A stretch of DNA of 64,000 nucleotides. It comes from Siniperca chuatsi. Its lineage: Eukaryota > Chordata > Actinopteri > Centrarchiformes > Sinipercidae. Numbering within the stretch: position 1 is the first letter of the stretch; each line of letters opens with the position of its first letter. The notes under the pieces are model-generated. The model did no database searches. It worked only from the letters and a program-made list of their open reading frames with translations, and had not been told where the DNA came from. The translations under genes and the position numbers were made by a program. The stretch covers positions 1 through 64,000 of the forward strand of contig NC_058056.1 in the NCBI RefSeq assembly GCF_020085105.1, written 5' to 3'. Shown here piece by piece: positions 1-14,700 of this stretch.

Positions 1-2099
1 ACAGTCAGCTGTGGCAATTTTGTTGGTCTTTCAGGAGACTTTACACTGTGTATTAATAGAAAATCCAAGAACAAGAAGCAATGTTTATGCTGGGCCCTTG
101 TTCCTCATAACTAGGGTTTGACAATGCTTGGCCAATTGTTGTTAATGTACAATAAAGATCAAGACTTTTCAGCATGTCTTTGAGTTGTTTGGCAAAAATG
201 AGAATCATTTCACCCCAGTTTAAACGACACTTACAATTGTAGTTCTGCGTCTGGCTAACTAAAAATCGACTCAAAAGTAGGTCATCCAGAGAGCCTGAGG
301 CTTTTTCCCATCCAGCCACGGCTACAATTTCATGCAAAAGGCGGGTTTGTAGTCAATGAGCCAGTCAGGTGCGACAACAGTCCAGTAAGGTTTCAGAAAT
401 GCGCCACCTGTGCTGTGAGTGTTGGATCAGATCCAGTTTTAACTCGTAGCTGCGATCGGCATCCTTCCTGGAGGCAATACAGGAAGGTTCTCTGAGATGT
501 CATTATTGTTGATTGAAAAGATAAACCAGTATCTCTCCTGGAGAACAATTTGCATATATGGAAAATTCTCAATGAATTCACAGTGTTTAGCCAGTTCTTG
601 TACTAATACGTAAAGATCGAGAGCTTTTAGACTTGCTTTCAATTGCCTGTCTAAAATGAAAAGCATGGAAGCCCATTTTCAACGACACTAACAATTGTAA
701 TCCTGGCCTGGCTAACTAAAGTAGACTCATAAAGTAGGTTATCCAGAGAGCTTAGGTTTTCCCCATCCAGCCATGGCTACAATTTCATGCAAAAAGGCGG
801 GGTTTGTAGTCAATGAGCCAATCATTATGCAACATCAGTCCAGTAAGGTTTCAGAAATGCACCACATGTGAAAGGAGTGTTGTATCAGATCCAGTTTTAA
901 CTCTCGTAGTTGTATTCATTATCCTTTCGCAGAGGCAATTTCATAGTCTATGAAGTGTATCTGAGGCGTGATTATTGCTGGTTGAAAACTTAACCCAATA
1001 TCCCGCCTGGATGACTTGAAATACAGTCAGCTGTGGCAATTTTTGTTGGTCTTTCAGGAGACTTTACACTGTGTATTAATAGAAAATCCAAGAACAAGAA
1101 GCAATGTTTATGCCGTTCTTGTTCTCACAACTAGGGTTTGACAATGCTTGGCCAATTGTTGTTTATGTCACGTAAAGATCAAGACTTTTCAGCATGTCTT
1201 TGAGTTGTTTGGCAAAAATGAGAATCATTTCACCCCAGTTTAAACGACACTTACAATTTGTAGTTCTCGTCTGGCTAACTAAAAATCGACTCAAAAAGTA
1301 GGTCATCCAGAGAGCCTAGGCTTTTCCCATCCAGCCACGGCTACAATTTCATGCAAAAAGGCGGGGTTTGTAGTCAATGAGCCAGTCAGGTGCGACAACA
1401 GTCCAGTAAGGTTTCAGAAATGCGCCACCTGTGCTGTGAGTGTTGGATCAGATCCAGTTTTAACTCGTAGCTCGATGGATCGGCATCCTTCCTGGAGGCA
1501 ATACAGGAAAGTTCTCTGAGATGTCATTATTGTTGATTGAAAAGATAACCCAGTATCTCTCCTGGAGAACAATTTGCATATATGGAAAATTCTCAATGAA
1601 TTGACAGTGTTTAGCCAGTTCTTGTACTAATACGTAAAGATCGAGCTTTTAGGCTTGCTTTCAATTGCCTGTCTAAAATGAAAAGCATGGAAGCCCATTT
1701 TCAACGACACTAACAATTGTAATCCTGGCCTGGCTAACTAAAGTAGACTCATAAAGTAGGTTATCCAGAGAGCTTAGGTTTTTCCCCATCCAGCCATGGC
1801 TACAATTTCATGCAAAAAGGCGGGGTTTGTAGTCAATGAGCCAATCATTGTGCAACATCAGTCCAGTAAGGTTTCAGAAATGCACCACATGTGCTGTGAG
1901 TGTTGTATCAGATCCAGTTTTAACTCGTAGTTGTATTCATTATCCGTTCGCAGAGAGGCAATTTCATAGTCTATGAAGTGTATCTGAGGCGTGATTATTG
2001 CTGGTTGAAAACTTAACCCAATATCCCGCCTGGATGACTTGAAATACAGTCAGCTGTGGCAAATTTTGTTGGTCTTTCAGGAGACTTTACACTGTGTAT

Positions 2100-3265
2100 T
2101 AATAGAAAATCCAAGAACAAGAAGCAATGTTTATGCCGTTCTTGTTCTCATAACTAGGGTTTGACAATGCTTGGCCAATTGTTGTTGTAATAATAAAGAT
2201 CAAGACTTTTCAGCATGTCTTTGAGTTGTTTGGCAAAAATGAGAATCATTTCACCCCAGTTTAAACGACACTTACAATTGTAGTTCTCGTCTGGCCAACT
2301 AAAAATCGACTCAAAAAGTAGGTCATCCAGAGAGCCTAGGCTTTTCCCATCCAGCCATGGCTACAATTTCATGCAAAAGGCGGGGTTTGTAGTCAATGAG
2401 CCAGTCAGGTGCGACAACAGTCCAGTAAGGTTTCAGAAATGCGCCACCTGTGCTGTGAGTGTTGGATCAGATCCAGTTTTGACTCGTAGCTGCGATCGGC
2501 ATCCTTCCTGGAGGCAATACAGGAAGGTTCTCTGAGATGTCATTATTGTTGATTGAAAAGATAACCCAGTATCTCTCCTGGAGAACAATTTGCATGTATG
2601 GAAAATTCTCAATGAATTGACAGTGTTTAGCCAGTTCTTGTACTAATACGTAAAGATCGAGCTTTTTAGGCTTGCTTTCAATTGCCTGTCTAAAATGAAA
2701 AGCATGGAAGCCCATTTTCAACGACACTAACAATTGTAATCCTGGCCTGGCTAACTAAAGTAGGTTATCCAGAGAGCTTAGGTTTTCCCCATCCAGCCAT
2801 GGCTACAATTTCATGCAAAAAGGCGGGGTTTGTAGTCAATGAGCCAGTCAGGTGCGACAACAGTCCAGTAAGGTTTCAGAAATGCGCCACCTGTGCTGTG
2901 AGTGTTGGATCAGATCCAGTTTTGACTCGTAGCTGCGATCGGCATCCTTCCTGGAGGCAATACAGGAAGGTTCTCTGAGATGTCATTATTGTTGATTGAA
3001 AAGATAACCCAGTATCTCTCCTGGAGAACAATTTGCATGTATGGAAAATTCTCAATGAATTGACAGTGTTTAGCCAGTTCTTGTACTAATACGTAAAGAT
3101 CGAGCTTTTTAGGCTTGCTTTCAATTGCCTGTCTAAAATGAAAAGCATGGAAGCCCATTTTCAACGACACTAACAATTGTAATCCTGGCCTGGCTAACTA
3201 AAGTAGGTTATCCAGAGAGCTTAGGTTTTCCCCATCCAGCCATGGCTACAATTCCATGCAAAAGG
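2100..3265 (-). repeat. Hybrid short-monomer block, copy 1
   Basis: Two consecutive phase intervals here are only about 442-443 bp instead of about 1,016. Read along the plus strand, B-type sequence with the 13-bp deletion runs into A-type sequence at the shared stretch gtagtcaatgagcca. This makes short monomers with one B-like and one A-like end. Unequal crossing-over between A and B at a shared block would produce this. Both ORFs inside (2467-2733 and 2910-3176) have gtttt-gactcg where most units have gttttaactcg, so the ORF stop codon is lost and the ORF runs 4 codons longer. The same block recurs at about 34020-35185. Confidence 0.85.
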
Positions 3266-3269
3266 CGGG

Positions 3270-6200
3270 GTTTGTAGTCAATGAGCCAGTCAGGTGCGAC
3301 AACAGTCCAGTAAGGTTTCAGAAATGCGCCACCTGTGCTGTGAGTGTTGGATCAGATCCAGTTTTAACTCGTAGCTGCGATCGGCATCCTTCCTGGAGGC
3401 AATACAGGAAGGTTCTCTGAGATGTCATTATTGTTGATTGAAAAGATAACCCAGTATCTCTCCTGGAGAACAATTTGCATATATGGAAAATTCTCAATGA
3501 ATTGACAGTGTTTAGCCAGTTCTTGTACTAATACGTAAAGATCGAGCTTTTTAGGCTTGCTTTCAATTGCCTGTCTAAAATGAAAAGCATGGAAGCCCAT
3601 TTTCAACGACACTAACAATTGTAATCCTGGCCTGGCTAACTAAAGTAGACTCATAAAGTAGGTTATCCAGAGAGCTTAGGTTTTCCCCATCCAGCCATGG
3701 CTACAATTTCATGCAAAAAGGCGGGGTTTGTAGTCAATGAGCCAATCATTGTGCAACATCAGTCCAGTAAGGTTTCAGAAATGCACCACATGTGCTGTGA
3801 GTGTTGTATCAGATCCAGTTTTAACTCGTAGTTGTATTCATTATCCTTTCGCAGAGGCAATTTCATAGTCTATGAAGTGTATCTGAGACGTGATTATTGC
3901 TGGTTGAAAACTTAACCCAATATCCCGCCTGGATGACTTGAAATACAGTCAGCTGTGGCAAATTTTGTTGGTCTTTCAGGAGACTTTCCACTGTGTATTA
4001 ATAGAAAATCCAAGAACAAGAAGCAATGTTTATGCCATTCTTGTTCTCATAACTAGGGCTTGACAATGCTTGGCCAATTGTTGTTGTAATACGTAAAGAT
4101 CAAGACTTTTCAGCATGTCTTTGAGTTGTTTGGCAAAAATGAGAATCATTTCACCCCAGTTTAAACGACACTTACAATTGTAGTTCTCGTCTGGCCAACT
4201 AAAAATCGACTCAAAAAGTAGGTCATCCAGAGAGCCTAGGCTTTTCCCATCCAGCCATGGCTACAATTTCATGCAAAAAGGCGGGGTTTGTAGTCAATGA
4301 GCCAGTCAGGTGCGACAACAGTCCAGTAAGGTTTCAGAAATGCGCCACCTGTGCTGTGAGTGTTGGATCAGATCCAGTTTTAACTCGTAGCTGCGATCGG
4401 CATCCTTCCTGGAGGCAATACAGGAAGGTTCTCTGAGATGTCATTATTGTTGATTGAAAAGATAACCCAGTATCTCTCCTGGAGAACAATTTGCATATAT
4501 GGAAAATTCTCAATGAATTGACAGTGTTTAGCCAGTTCTTGTACTAATACGTAAAGATCGAGCTTTTTAGGCTTGCTTTCAATTGCCTGTCTAAAATGAA
4601 AAGCATGGAAGCCCATTTTCAACGACACTAACAATTGTAATCCTGGCCTGGCTAACTAAAGTAGGTTATCCAGAGAGCTTAGGTTTTCCCCATCCAGCCA
4701 TGGCTACAATTCCATGCAAAAAGGCGGGGTTTGTAGTCAATGAGCCAATCATTGTGCAACATCAGTCCAGTAAGGTTTCAGAAATGCACCACATGTGCTG
4801 TGAGTGTTGTATCAGATCCAGTTTTAACTCGTAGTTGTATTCATTATCCGTTCGCAGAGGCAATTTCATAGTCTATGAAGTGTATCTGAGACGTGATTAT
4901 TGCTGGTTGAAAACTTAACCCAATATCCCGCCTGGATGACTTGAAATACAGTCAGCTGTGGCAATTTTTGTTGGTCTTTCAGGAGACTTTACACTGTGTA
5001 TTAATAGAAAATCCAAGAACAAGAAGCAATGTTTATGCCGTTCTTGTTCTCACAACTAGGGTTTGACAATGCTTGGCCAATTGTTGTTGTAATACGTAAA
5101 GATCAAGACTTTTCAGCATGTCTTTGAGTTGTTTGGCAAAAATGAGAATCATTTCACCCCAGTTTAAACGACACTTACAATTGTAGTTCTCGTCTGGCCA
5201 ACTAAAAATCGACTCAAAAAGTAGGTCATCCAGAGAGCCTAGGCTTTTCCCATCCAGCCATGGCTACAATTTCATGCAAAAAGGCGGGGTTTGTAGTCAA
5301 TGAGCCAGTCAGGTGCGACAACAGTCCAGTAAGGTTTCAGAAATGCGCCACCTGTGCTGTGAGTGTTGGATCAGATCCAGTTTTAACTCGTAGCTGCGAT
5401 CGGCATCCTTCCTGGAGGCAATACAGGAAGGTTCTCTGAGATGTCATTATTGTTGATTGAAAAGATAACCCAGTATCTCTCCTGGAGAACAATTTGCATA
5501 TATGGAAAATTCTCAATGAATTGACAGTGTTTAGCCAGTTCTTGTACTAATACGTAAAGATCGAGCTTTTTAGGCTTGCTTTCAATTGCCTGTCTAAAAT
5601 GAAAAGCATGGAAGCCCATTTTCAACGACACTAACAATTGTAATCCTGGCCTGGCTAACTAAAGTAGGTTATCCAGAGAGCTTAGGTTTTCCCCATCCAG
5701 CCATGGCTACAATTTCATGCAAAAAGGCGGGGTTTGTAGTCAATGAGCCAATCATTGTGCAACATCAGTCCAGTAAGGTTTCAGAAATGCACCACATGTG
5801 CTGTGAGTGTTGTATCAGATCCAGTTTTAACTCGTAGTTGTATTCATTATCCTTTCGCAGAGGCAATTTCATAGTCTATGAAGTGTATCTGAGACGTGAT
5901 TATTGCTGGTTGAAAACTTAACCCAATATCCCGCCTGGATGACTTGAAATACAGTCAGCTGTGGCAATTTTTGTTGGTCTTTCAGGAGACTTTACATTGT
6001 GTATTAATAGAAAATCCAAGAACAAGAAGCAATGTTTATGCCATTCTTTTTCTCATAACTAGGGTTTGACAATGCTTGGACAATTGTTGTTGTAATACGT
6101 AAAGATCAAGACTTTTCAGCATGTCTTTGAGTTGTTTGGCAAAAATGAGAATCATTTCACCCCAGTTTAAACGACACTTACAATTGTAGTTCTCGTCTGG

Positions 6201-8900
6201 CTAACTAAAAATCGACTCAAAAAGTAGGTCATCCAGAGAGCCTAGGCTTTTCCCATCCAGCCACGGCTACAATTTCATGCAAAAAGGCGGGGTTTGTAGT
6301 CAATGAGCCAGTCAGGTGCGACAACAGTCCAATAAGGTTTCAGAAATGCGCCACCTGTGCTGTGAGTGTTGGATCAGATCCAGTTTTAACTCGTAGCTGC
6401 GATCGGCATCCTTCCTGGAGGCAATACAGGAAGGTTCTCTGAGATGTCATTATTGTTGATTGAAAAGATAACCCAGTATCTCTCCTGGAGAACAATTTGC
6501 ATATATGGAAAATTCTCAATGAATTGACAGTGTTTAGCCAGTTCTTGTACTAATACGTAAAGATCGAGCTTTTTAGGCTTGCTTTCAATTGCCTGTCTAA
6601 AATGAAAAGCATGGAAGCCCATTTTCAACGACACTAACAATTGTAATCCTGGCCTGGCTAACTAAAGTAGACTCATAAAGTAGGTTATCCAGAGAGCTTA
6701 GGTTTTCCCCATCCAGCCATGGCTACAATTTCATGCAAAAGGCGGGGTTTGTAGTCAATGAGCCAATCATTGTGCAACATCAGTCCAGTAAGGTTTCAGA
6801 AATGCACCACATGTGCTGTGAGTGTTGTATCAGATCCAGTTTTAACTCGTAGTTGTATTCATTATCCTTTCGCAGAGGCAATTTCATAGTCTATGAAGTG
6901 TATCTGAGACGTGATTATTGCTGGTTGAAAACTTAACCCAATATCCCGCCTGGATGACTTGAAATACAGTCAGCTGTGGCAATTTTTGTTGGTCTTTCAG
7001 GAGACTTTACACTGTGTATTAATAGAAAATACAAGAACAAGAAGCAATGTTTATGCCGTTCTTGTTCTCACAACTAGGGTTTGACAATGCTTGGCCAATT
7101 GTTGTTGTAATACGTAAAGATCAAGACTTTTCAGCATGTCTTTGAGTTGTTTGGCAAAAATGAGAATCATTTCACCCCAGTTTAAACGACACTTACAATT
7201 GTAGTTCTCGTCTGGCTAACTAAAAATCGACTCAAAAAGTAGGTCATCCAGAGAGCCTAGGCTTTTCCCATCCAGCCACGGCTACAATTTCATGCAAAAA
7301 GGCGGGGTTTGTAGTCAATGAGCCAGTCAGGTGCGACAACAGTCCAGTAAGGTTTCAGAAATGCGCCACCTGTGCTGTGAGTGTTGGATCAGATCCAGTT
7401 TTAACTCGTAGCTGCGATCGGCATCCTTCCTGGAGGCAATACAGGAAGGTTCTCTGAGATGTCATTATTGTTGATTGAAAAGATAACCCAGTATCTCTCC
7501 TGGAGAACAATTTGCATATATGGAAAATTCTCAATGAATTGACAGTGTTTAGCCAGTTCTTGTACTAATACGTAAAGATCGAGCTTTTTAGGCTTGCTTT
7601 CAATTGCCTGTCTAAAATGAAAAGCATGGAAGCCCATTTTCAACGACACTAACAATTGTAATCCTGGCCTGGCTAACTAAAGTAGACTCATAAAGTAGGT
7701 TATCCAGAGAGCTTAGGTTTTCCCCATCCAGCCATGGCTACAATTTCATGCAAAAAGGGGGGTTTGTAGTCAATGAGCCAATCATTGTGCAACATCAGTC
7801 CAGTAAGGTTTCAGAAATGCACCACATGTGCTGTGAGTGTTGTATCAGATCCAGTTTTAACTCGTAGTTGTATTCATTATCCTGTCGCAGAGGCAATTTC
7901 ATAGTCTATGAAGTGTATCTGAGACGTGATTATTGCTGGTTGAAAACTTAACCCAATATCCCGCCTGGATGACTTGAAATACAGTCAGCTGTGGCAATTT
8001 TTGTTGGTCTTTCAGGAGACTTTACACTGTGTATTAATAGAAAATCCAAGAACAAGAAGCAATGTTTATGCCGTTCTTGTTCTCATAACTAGGGTTTGAC
8101 AATGCTTGGCCAATTGTTGTTGTAATACGTAAAGATCAAGACTTTTCAGCATGTCTTTGAGTTGTTTGGCAAAAATGAGAATCATTTCACCCCAGTTTAA
8201 ACGACACTTACAATTGTAGTTCTCGTCTGGCTAACTAAAAATCGACTCAAAAAGTAGGTCATCCAGAGAGCCTAGGCTTTTCCCATCCAGCCACGGCTAC
8301 AATTTCATGCAAAAAGGCGGGGTTTGTAGTCAATGAGCCAGTCAGGTGCGACAACAGTCCAGTAAGGTTTCAGAAATGCGCCACCTGTGCTGTGAGTGTT
8401 GGATCAGATCCAGTTTTAACTCGTAGCTGCGATCGGCATCCTTCCTGGAGGCAATACAGGAAGGTTCTCTGAGATGTCATTATTGTTGATTGAAAAGATA
8501 ACCCAGTATCTCTCCTGGAGAACAATTTGCATGTATGGAAAATTCTCAATGAATTGACAGTGTTTAGCCAGTTCTTGTACTAATACGTAAAGATCGAGCT
8601 TTTTAGGCTTGCTTTCAATTGCCTGTCTAAAATGAAAAGCATGGAAGCCCATTTTCAACGACACTAACAATTGTAATCCTGGCCTGGCTAACTAAAGTAG
8701 ACTCATAAAGTAGGTTATCCAGAGAGCTTAGGTTTTCCCCATCCAGCCATGGCTACAATTTCATGCAAAAAGGCGGGGTTTGTAGTCAATGAGCCAATCA
8801 TTGTGCAACATCAGTCCAGTAAGGTTTCAGAAATGCACCACATGTGCTGTGAGTGTTGTATCAGATCCAGTTTTAACTCGTAGTTGTATTCATTATCCTT
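3270..8900 (-). repeat. Segmental block copied within the array, copy 1
   Basis: This run of about five and a half units matches 22620-28250 at a constant offset of about 19,350. Unit lengths go 1,016, 1,003, 1,003, 1,015, 1,015 here and 1,015, 1,003, 1,004, 1,015, 1,016 there. Rare variants agree: aaattttgttgg with gactttccactg at 3960-3991 and 23310-23341, then gactttacattgtg, cattctttttctc and gcttggacaattg at 5990-6084 and 25340-25434. The ends are estimates: units before about 3.3 kb and after about 8.9 kb no longer match in order. Confidence 0.8.
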
Positions 8901-11699
8901 TCGCAGAGGCAATTTCATAGTCTATGAAGTGTATCTGAGACGTGATTATTGCTGGTTGAAAACTTAACCCAATATCCCGCCTGGATGACTTGAAATACAG
9001 TCAGCTGTGGCAATTTTTGTTGGTCTTTCAGGAGACTTTACACTGTGTATTAATAGAAAATCCAAGAACAAGAAGCAATGTTTATGCCGTTCTTGTTCTC
9101 ACAACTAGGGTTTGACAATGCTTGGCCAATTGTTGTTGTAATACGTAAAGATCAAGACTTTTCAGCATGTCTTTGAGTTGTTTGGCAAAAATGAGAATCA
9201 TTTCACCCCAGTTTAAACGACACTTACAATTGTAGTTCTCGTCTGGCTAACTAAAAATCGACTCAAAAAGTAGGTCATCCAGAGAGCCTAGGCTTTTCCC
9301 ATCCAGCCACGGCTACAATTTCATGCAAAAGGCGGGGTTTGTAGTCAATGAGCCAGTCAGGTGCGACAACAGTCCAGTAAGGTTTCAGAAATGCGCCACC
9401 TGTGCTGTGAGTGTTGGATCAGATCCAGTTTTAACTCGTAGCTGCGATCGGCATCCTTCCTGGAGGCAATACAGGAAGGTTCTCTGAGATGTCATTATTG
9501 TTGATTGAAAAGATAACCCAGTATCTCTCCTGGAGAACAATTTGCATGTATGGAAAATTCTCAATGAATTGACAGTGTTTAGCCAGTTCTTGTACTAATA
9601 CGTAAAGATCGAGCTTTTTTAGGCTTGCTTTCAATTGCCTGTCTAAAATGAAAAGCATGGAAGCCCATTTTCAACGACACTAACAATTGTAATCCTGGCC
9701 TGGCTAACTAAAGTAGACTCATAAAGTAGGTTATCCAGAGAGCTTAGGTTTTCCCCATCCAGCCATGGCTACAATTCCATGCAAAAAGGCGGGGTTTGTA
9801 GTCAATGAGCCAATCATTGTGCAACATCAGTCCAGTAAGGTTTCAGAAATGCACCACATGTGCTGTGAGTGTTGTATCAGATCCAGTTTTAACTCGTAGT
9901 TGTATTCATTATCCGTTCGCAGAGGCAATTTCATAGTCTATGAAGTGTATCTGAGACGTGATTATTGCTGGTTGAAAACTTAACCCAATATCCCGCCTGG
10001 ATGACTTGAAATACAGTCAGCTGTGGCAATTTTTGTTGGTCTTTCAGGAGACTTTACACTGTGTATTAATAGAAAATCCAAGAACAAGAAGCAATGTTTA
10101 TGCCGTTCTTGTTCTCATAACTAGGGTTTGACAATGCTTGGCCAATTGTTGTTGTAATACGTAAAGATCAAGACTTTTCAGCATGTCTTTGAGTTGTTTG
10201 GCAAAAATGAGAATCATTTCACCCCAGTTTAAACGACACTTACAATTGTAGTTCTCGTCTGGCCAACTAAAAATCGACTCAAAAAGTAGGTCATCCAGAG
10301 AGCCTAGGCTTTTCCCATCCAGCCACGGCTACAATTTCATGCAAAAAGGCGGGGTTTGTAGTCAATGAGCCAGTCAGGTGCGACAACAGTCCAGTAAGGT
10401 TTCAGAAATGCGCCACCTGTGCTGTGAGTGTTGGATCAGATCCAGTTTTAACTCGTAGCTGCGATCGGCATCCTTCCTGGAGGCAATACAGGAAGGTTCT
10501 CTGAGATGTCATTATTGTTGATTGAAAAGATAACCCAGTATCTCTCCTGGAGAACAATTTGCATATATGGAAAATTCTCAATGAATTGACAGTGTTTAGC
10601 CAGTTCTTGTACTAATACGTAAAGATCGAGCTTTTTAGGCTTGCTTTCAATTGCCTGTCTAAAATGAAAAGCATGGAAGCCCATTTTCAACGACACTAAC
10701 AATTGTAATCCTGGCCTGGCTAACTAAAGTAGACTCATAAAGTAGGTTATCCAGAGAGCTTAGGTTTTCCCCATCCAGCCATGGCTACAATTTCATGCAA
10801 AAGGCGGGGTTTGTAGTCAATGAGCCAATCATTGTGCAACATCAGTCCAGTAAGGTTTCAGAAATGCACCACATGTGCTGTGAGTGTTGTATCAGATCCA
10901 GTTTTAACTCGTAGTTGTATTCATTATCCTTTCGCAGAGGCAATTTCATAGTCTATGAAGTGTATCTGAGACGTGATTATTGCTGGTTGAAAACTTAACC
11001 CAATATCCCGCCTGGATGACTTGAAATACAGTCAGCTGTGGCAATTTTTGTTGGTCTTTCAGGAGACTTTACACTGTGTATTAATAGAAAATCCAAGAAC
11101 AAGAAGCAATGTTTATGCCGTTCTTGTTCTCATAACTAGGGTTTGACAATGCTTGGCCAATTGTTGTTGTAATACGTAAAGATCAAGACTTTTCAGCATG
11201 TCTTTGAGTTGTTTGGCAAAAATGAGAATCATTTCACCCCAGTTTAAACGACACTTACAATTGTAGTTCTCGTCTGGCTAACTAAAAATCGACTCAAAAA
11301 GTAGGTCATCCAGAGAGCCTAGGCTTTTCCCATCCAGCCATGGCTACAATTTCATGCAAAAAGGCGGGGTTTGTAGTCAATGAGCCAGTCAGGTGCGACA
11401 ACAGTCCAGTAAGGTTTCAGAAATGCGCCACCTGTGCTGTGAGTGTTGGATCAGATCCAGTTTTAACTCGTAGCTGCGATCGGCATCCTTCCTGGAGGCA
11501 ATACAGGAAGGTTCTCTGAGATGTCATTATTGTTGATTGAAAAGATAACCCAGTATCTCTCCTGGAGAACAATTTGCATATATGGAAAATTCTCAATGAA
11601 TTGACAGTGTTTAGCCAGTTCCTGTACTAATACGTAAAGATCAAGCTTTTTTAGGCTTGCTTTCAATTGTCTGTCTAAAATGAAAAGCATGGAAGCCCA

Positions 11700-11770
11700 T
11701 TTTCAACGACTCTAACAATTGTAATCCTGGCCTGGCTAACTATAGTAGAATCATTGTGCAACATCAGTCC
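11700..11770 (-). repeat. Unit with internal deletion, shared variant copy 1
   Basis: The sequence runs ggctaactatagtagaatc straight into attgtgcaacatcag, dropping about 100 bp that normal units have between these points. The unit also carries atcaagc in place of atcgagc upstream, near 11641. The identical deletion junction and the same atcaagc variant recur near 39066-39180, so the two units share descent. Confidence 0.85.
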
Positions 11771-14700
11771 AGTAAGGTTTCAGAAATGCACCACATGTGC
11801 TGTGAGTGTTGTATCAGATCCAGTTTTAACTCGTAGTTGTATTCATTATCCTTTCACAGAGGCAATTTCATAGTCTATGAAGTGTATCTGAGACGTGATT
11901 ATTGCTGGTTGAAAACTTAACCCAATATCCCGCCTGGATGACTTGAAATACAGTCAGCTGTGGCAATTTTTGTTGGTCTTTCAGGAGACTTTACACTGTG
12001 TATTAATAGAAAATCCAAGAACAAGAAGCAATGTTTATGCCGTTCTTGTTCTCATAACTAGGGTTTGACAATGCTTGGCCAATTGTTGTTGTAATACGTA
12101 AAGATCAAGACTTTTCAGCATGTCTTTGAGTTGTTTGGCAAAAATGAGAATCATTTCACCCCAGTTTAAACGACACTTACAATTGTAGTTCTCGTCTGGC
12201 CAACTAAAAATCGACTCAAAAAGTAGGTCATCCAGAGAGCCTAGGCTTTTCCCATCCAGCCACGGCTACAATTTCATGCAAAAAGGCGGGGTTTGTAGTC
12301 AATGAGCCAGTCAGGTGCGACAACAGTCCAGTAAGGTTTCAGAAATGCGCCACCTGTGCTGTGAGTGTTGGATCAGATCCAGTTTTAACTCGTAGCTGCG
12401 ATCGGCATCCTTCCTGGAGGCAATACAGGAAGGTTCTCTGAGATGTCATTATTGTTGATTGAAAAGATAACCCAGTATCTCTCCTGGAGAACAATTTGCA
12501 TGTATGGAAAATTCTCAATGAATTGACAGTGTTTAGCCTGTTCTTGTACTAATACGTAAAGATCGAGCTTTTAGGCTTGCTTTCAATTGCCTGTCTAAAA
12601 TGAAAAGCATGGAAGCCCATTTTCAACGACACTAACAATTGTAATCCTGGCCTGGCTAACTAAAGTAGACTCATAAAGTAGGTTATCCAGAGAGCTTAGG
12701 TTTTCCCCATCCAGCCATGGCTACAATTTCATGCAAAAAGGCTGGGTTTGTAGTCAATGAGCCAATCATTGTGCAACATCAGTCCAGTAAGGTTTCAGAA
12801 ATGCACCACATGTGCTGTGAGTGTTGTATCAGATCCAGTTTTAACTCGTAGTTGTATTCATTATCCTTTCGCAGAGGCAATTTCATAGTCTATGAAGTGT
12901 ATCTGAGACGTGATTATTGCTGGTTGAAAACTTAACCCAATATCCCGCCTGGATGACTTGAAATACAGTCAGCTGTGGCAATTTTTGTTGGTCTTTCAGG
13001 AGACTTTACACTATGTATTAATAGAAAATCCAAGAACAAGAAGCAATGTTTATGCCGTTCTTGTTCTCATAACTAGGGTTTGACAATGCTTGGCCAATTG
13101 TTGTTGTAATACGTAAAGATCAAGACTTTTCAGCATGTCTTTGAGTTGTTTGGCAAAAATGAGAATCATTTCACCCCAGTTTAAACGACACTTACAATTG
13201 TAGTTCTCGTCTGGCCAACTAAAAATCGACTCAAAAAGTAGGTCATCCAGAGAGCCTAGGCTTTTCCCATCCAGCCACGGCTACAATTTCATGCAAAAAG
13301 GCGGGGTTTGTAGTCAATGAGCCAGTCAGGTGCGACAACAGTCCAGTAAGGTTTCAGAAATGCGCCACCTGTGCTGTGAGTGTTGGATCAGATCCAGTTT
13401 TAACTCGTAGCTGCGATCGGCATCCTTCCTGGAGGCAATACAGGAAGGTTCTCTGAGATGTCATTATTGTTGATTGAAAAGATAACCCAGTATCTCTCCT
13501 GGAGAACAATTTGCATATATGGAAAATTCTCAATGAATTCACAGTGTTTAGCCAGTTCTTGTACTAATACGTAAAGATCGAGCTTTTTAGGCTTGCTTTC
13601 AATTGCCTGTCTAAAATGAAAAGCATGGAAGCCCATTTTCAACGACACTAACAATTGTAATCCTGGCCTGGCTAACTAAAGTAGACTCATAAAGTAGGTT
13701 ATCCAGAGAGCTTAGGTTTTCCCCATCCAGCCATGGCTACAATTTCATGCAAAAAGGCGGGGTTTGTAGTCAATGAGCCAATCATTGTGCAACATCAGTC
13801 CAGTAAGGTTTCAGAAATGCACCACATGTGCTGTGAGTGTTGTATCAGATCCAGTTTTAACTCGTAGTTGTATTCATTATCCTTTCGCAGAGGCAATTTC
13901 ATAGTCTATGAAGTGTATCTGAGACGTGATTATTGCTGGTTGAAAACTTAACCCAATATCCCGCCTGGATGACTTGAAATACAGTCAGCTGTGGCAATTT
14001 TGTTGGTCTTTCAGGAGACTTTACACTGTGTATTAATAGAAAATCCAAGAACAAGAAGCAATGTTTATGCCGTTCTTGTTCTCACAACTAGGGTTTGACA
14101 ATGCTTGGCCAATTGTTGTTGTAATACGTAAAGATCAAGACTTTTCAGCATGTCTTTGAGTTGTTTGGCAAAAATGAGAATCATTTCACCCCAGTTTAAA
14201 CGACACTTACAATTGTAGTTCTCGTCTGGCCAACTAAAAATCGACTCAAAAAGTAGGTCATCCAGAGAGCCTAGGCTTTTCCCATCCAGCCATGGCTACA
14301 ATTTCATGCAAAAGGCGGGGTTTGTAGTCAATGAGCCAGTCAGGTGCGACAACAGTCCAGTAAGGTTTCAGAAATGCGCCACCTGTGCTGTGAGTGTTGG
14401 ATCAGATCCAGTTTTAACTCGTAGCTGCGATCGGCATCCTTCCTGGAGGCAATACAGGAAGGTTCTCTGAGATGTCATTATTGTTGATTGAAAAGATAAC
14501 CCAGTATCTCTCCTGGAGAACAATTTGCATATATGGAAAATTCTCAATGAATTGACAGTGTTTAGCCAGTTCTTGTACTAATACGTAAAGATCGAGCTTT
14601 TTAGGCTTGCTTTCAATTGCCTGTCTAAAATGAAAAGCATGGAAGCCCATTTTCAACGACACTAACAATTGTAATCCTGGCCTGGCTAACTAAAGTAGAC

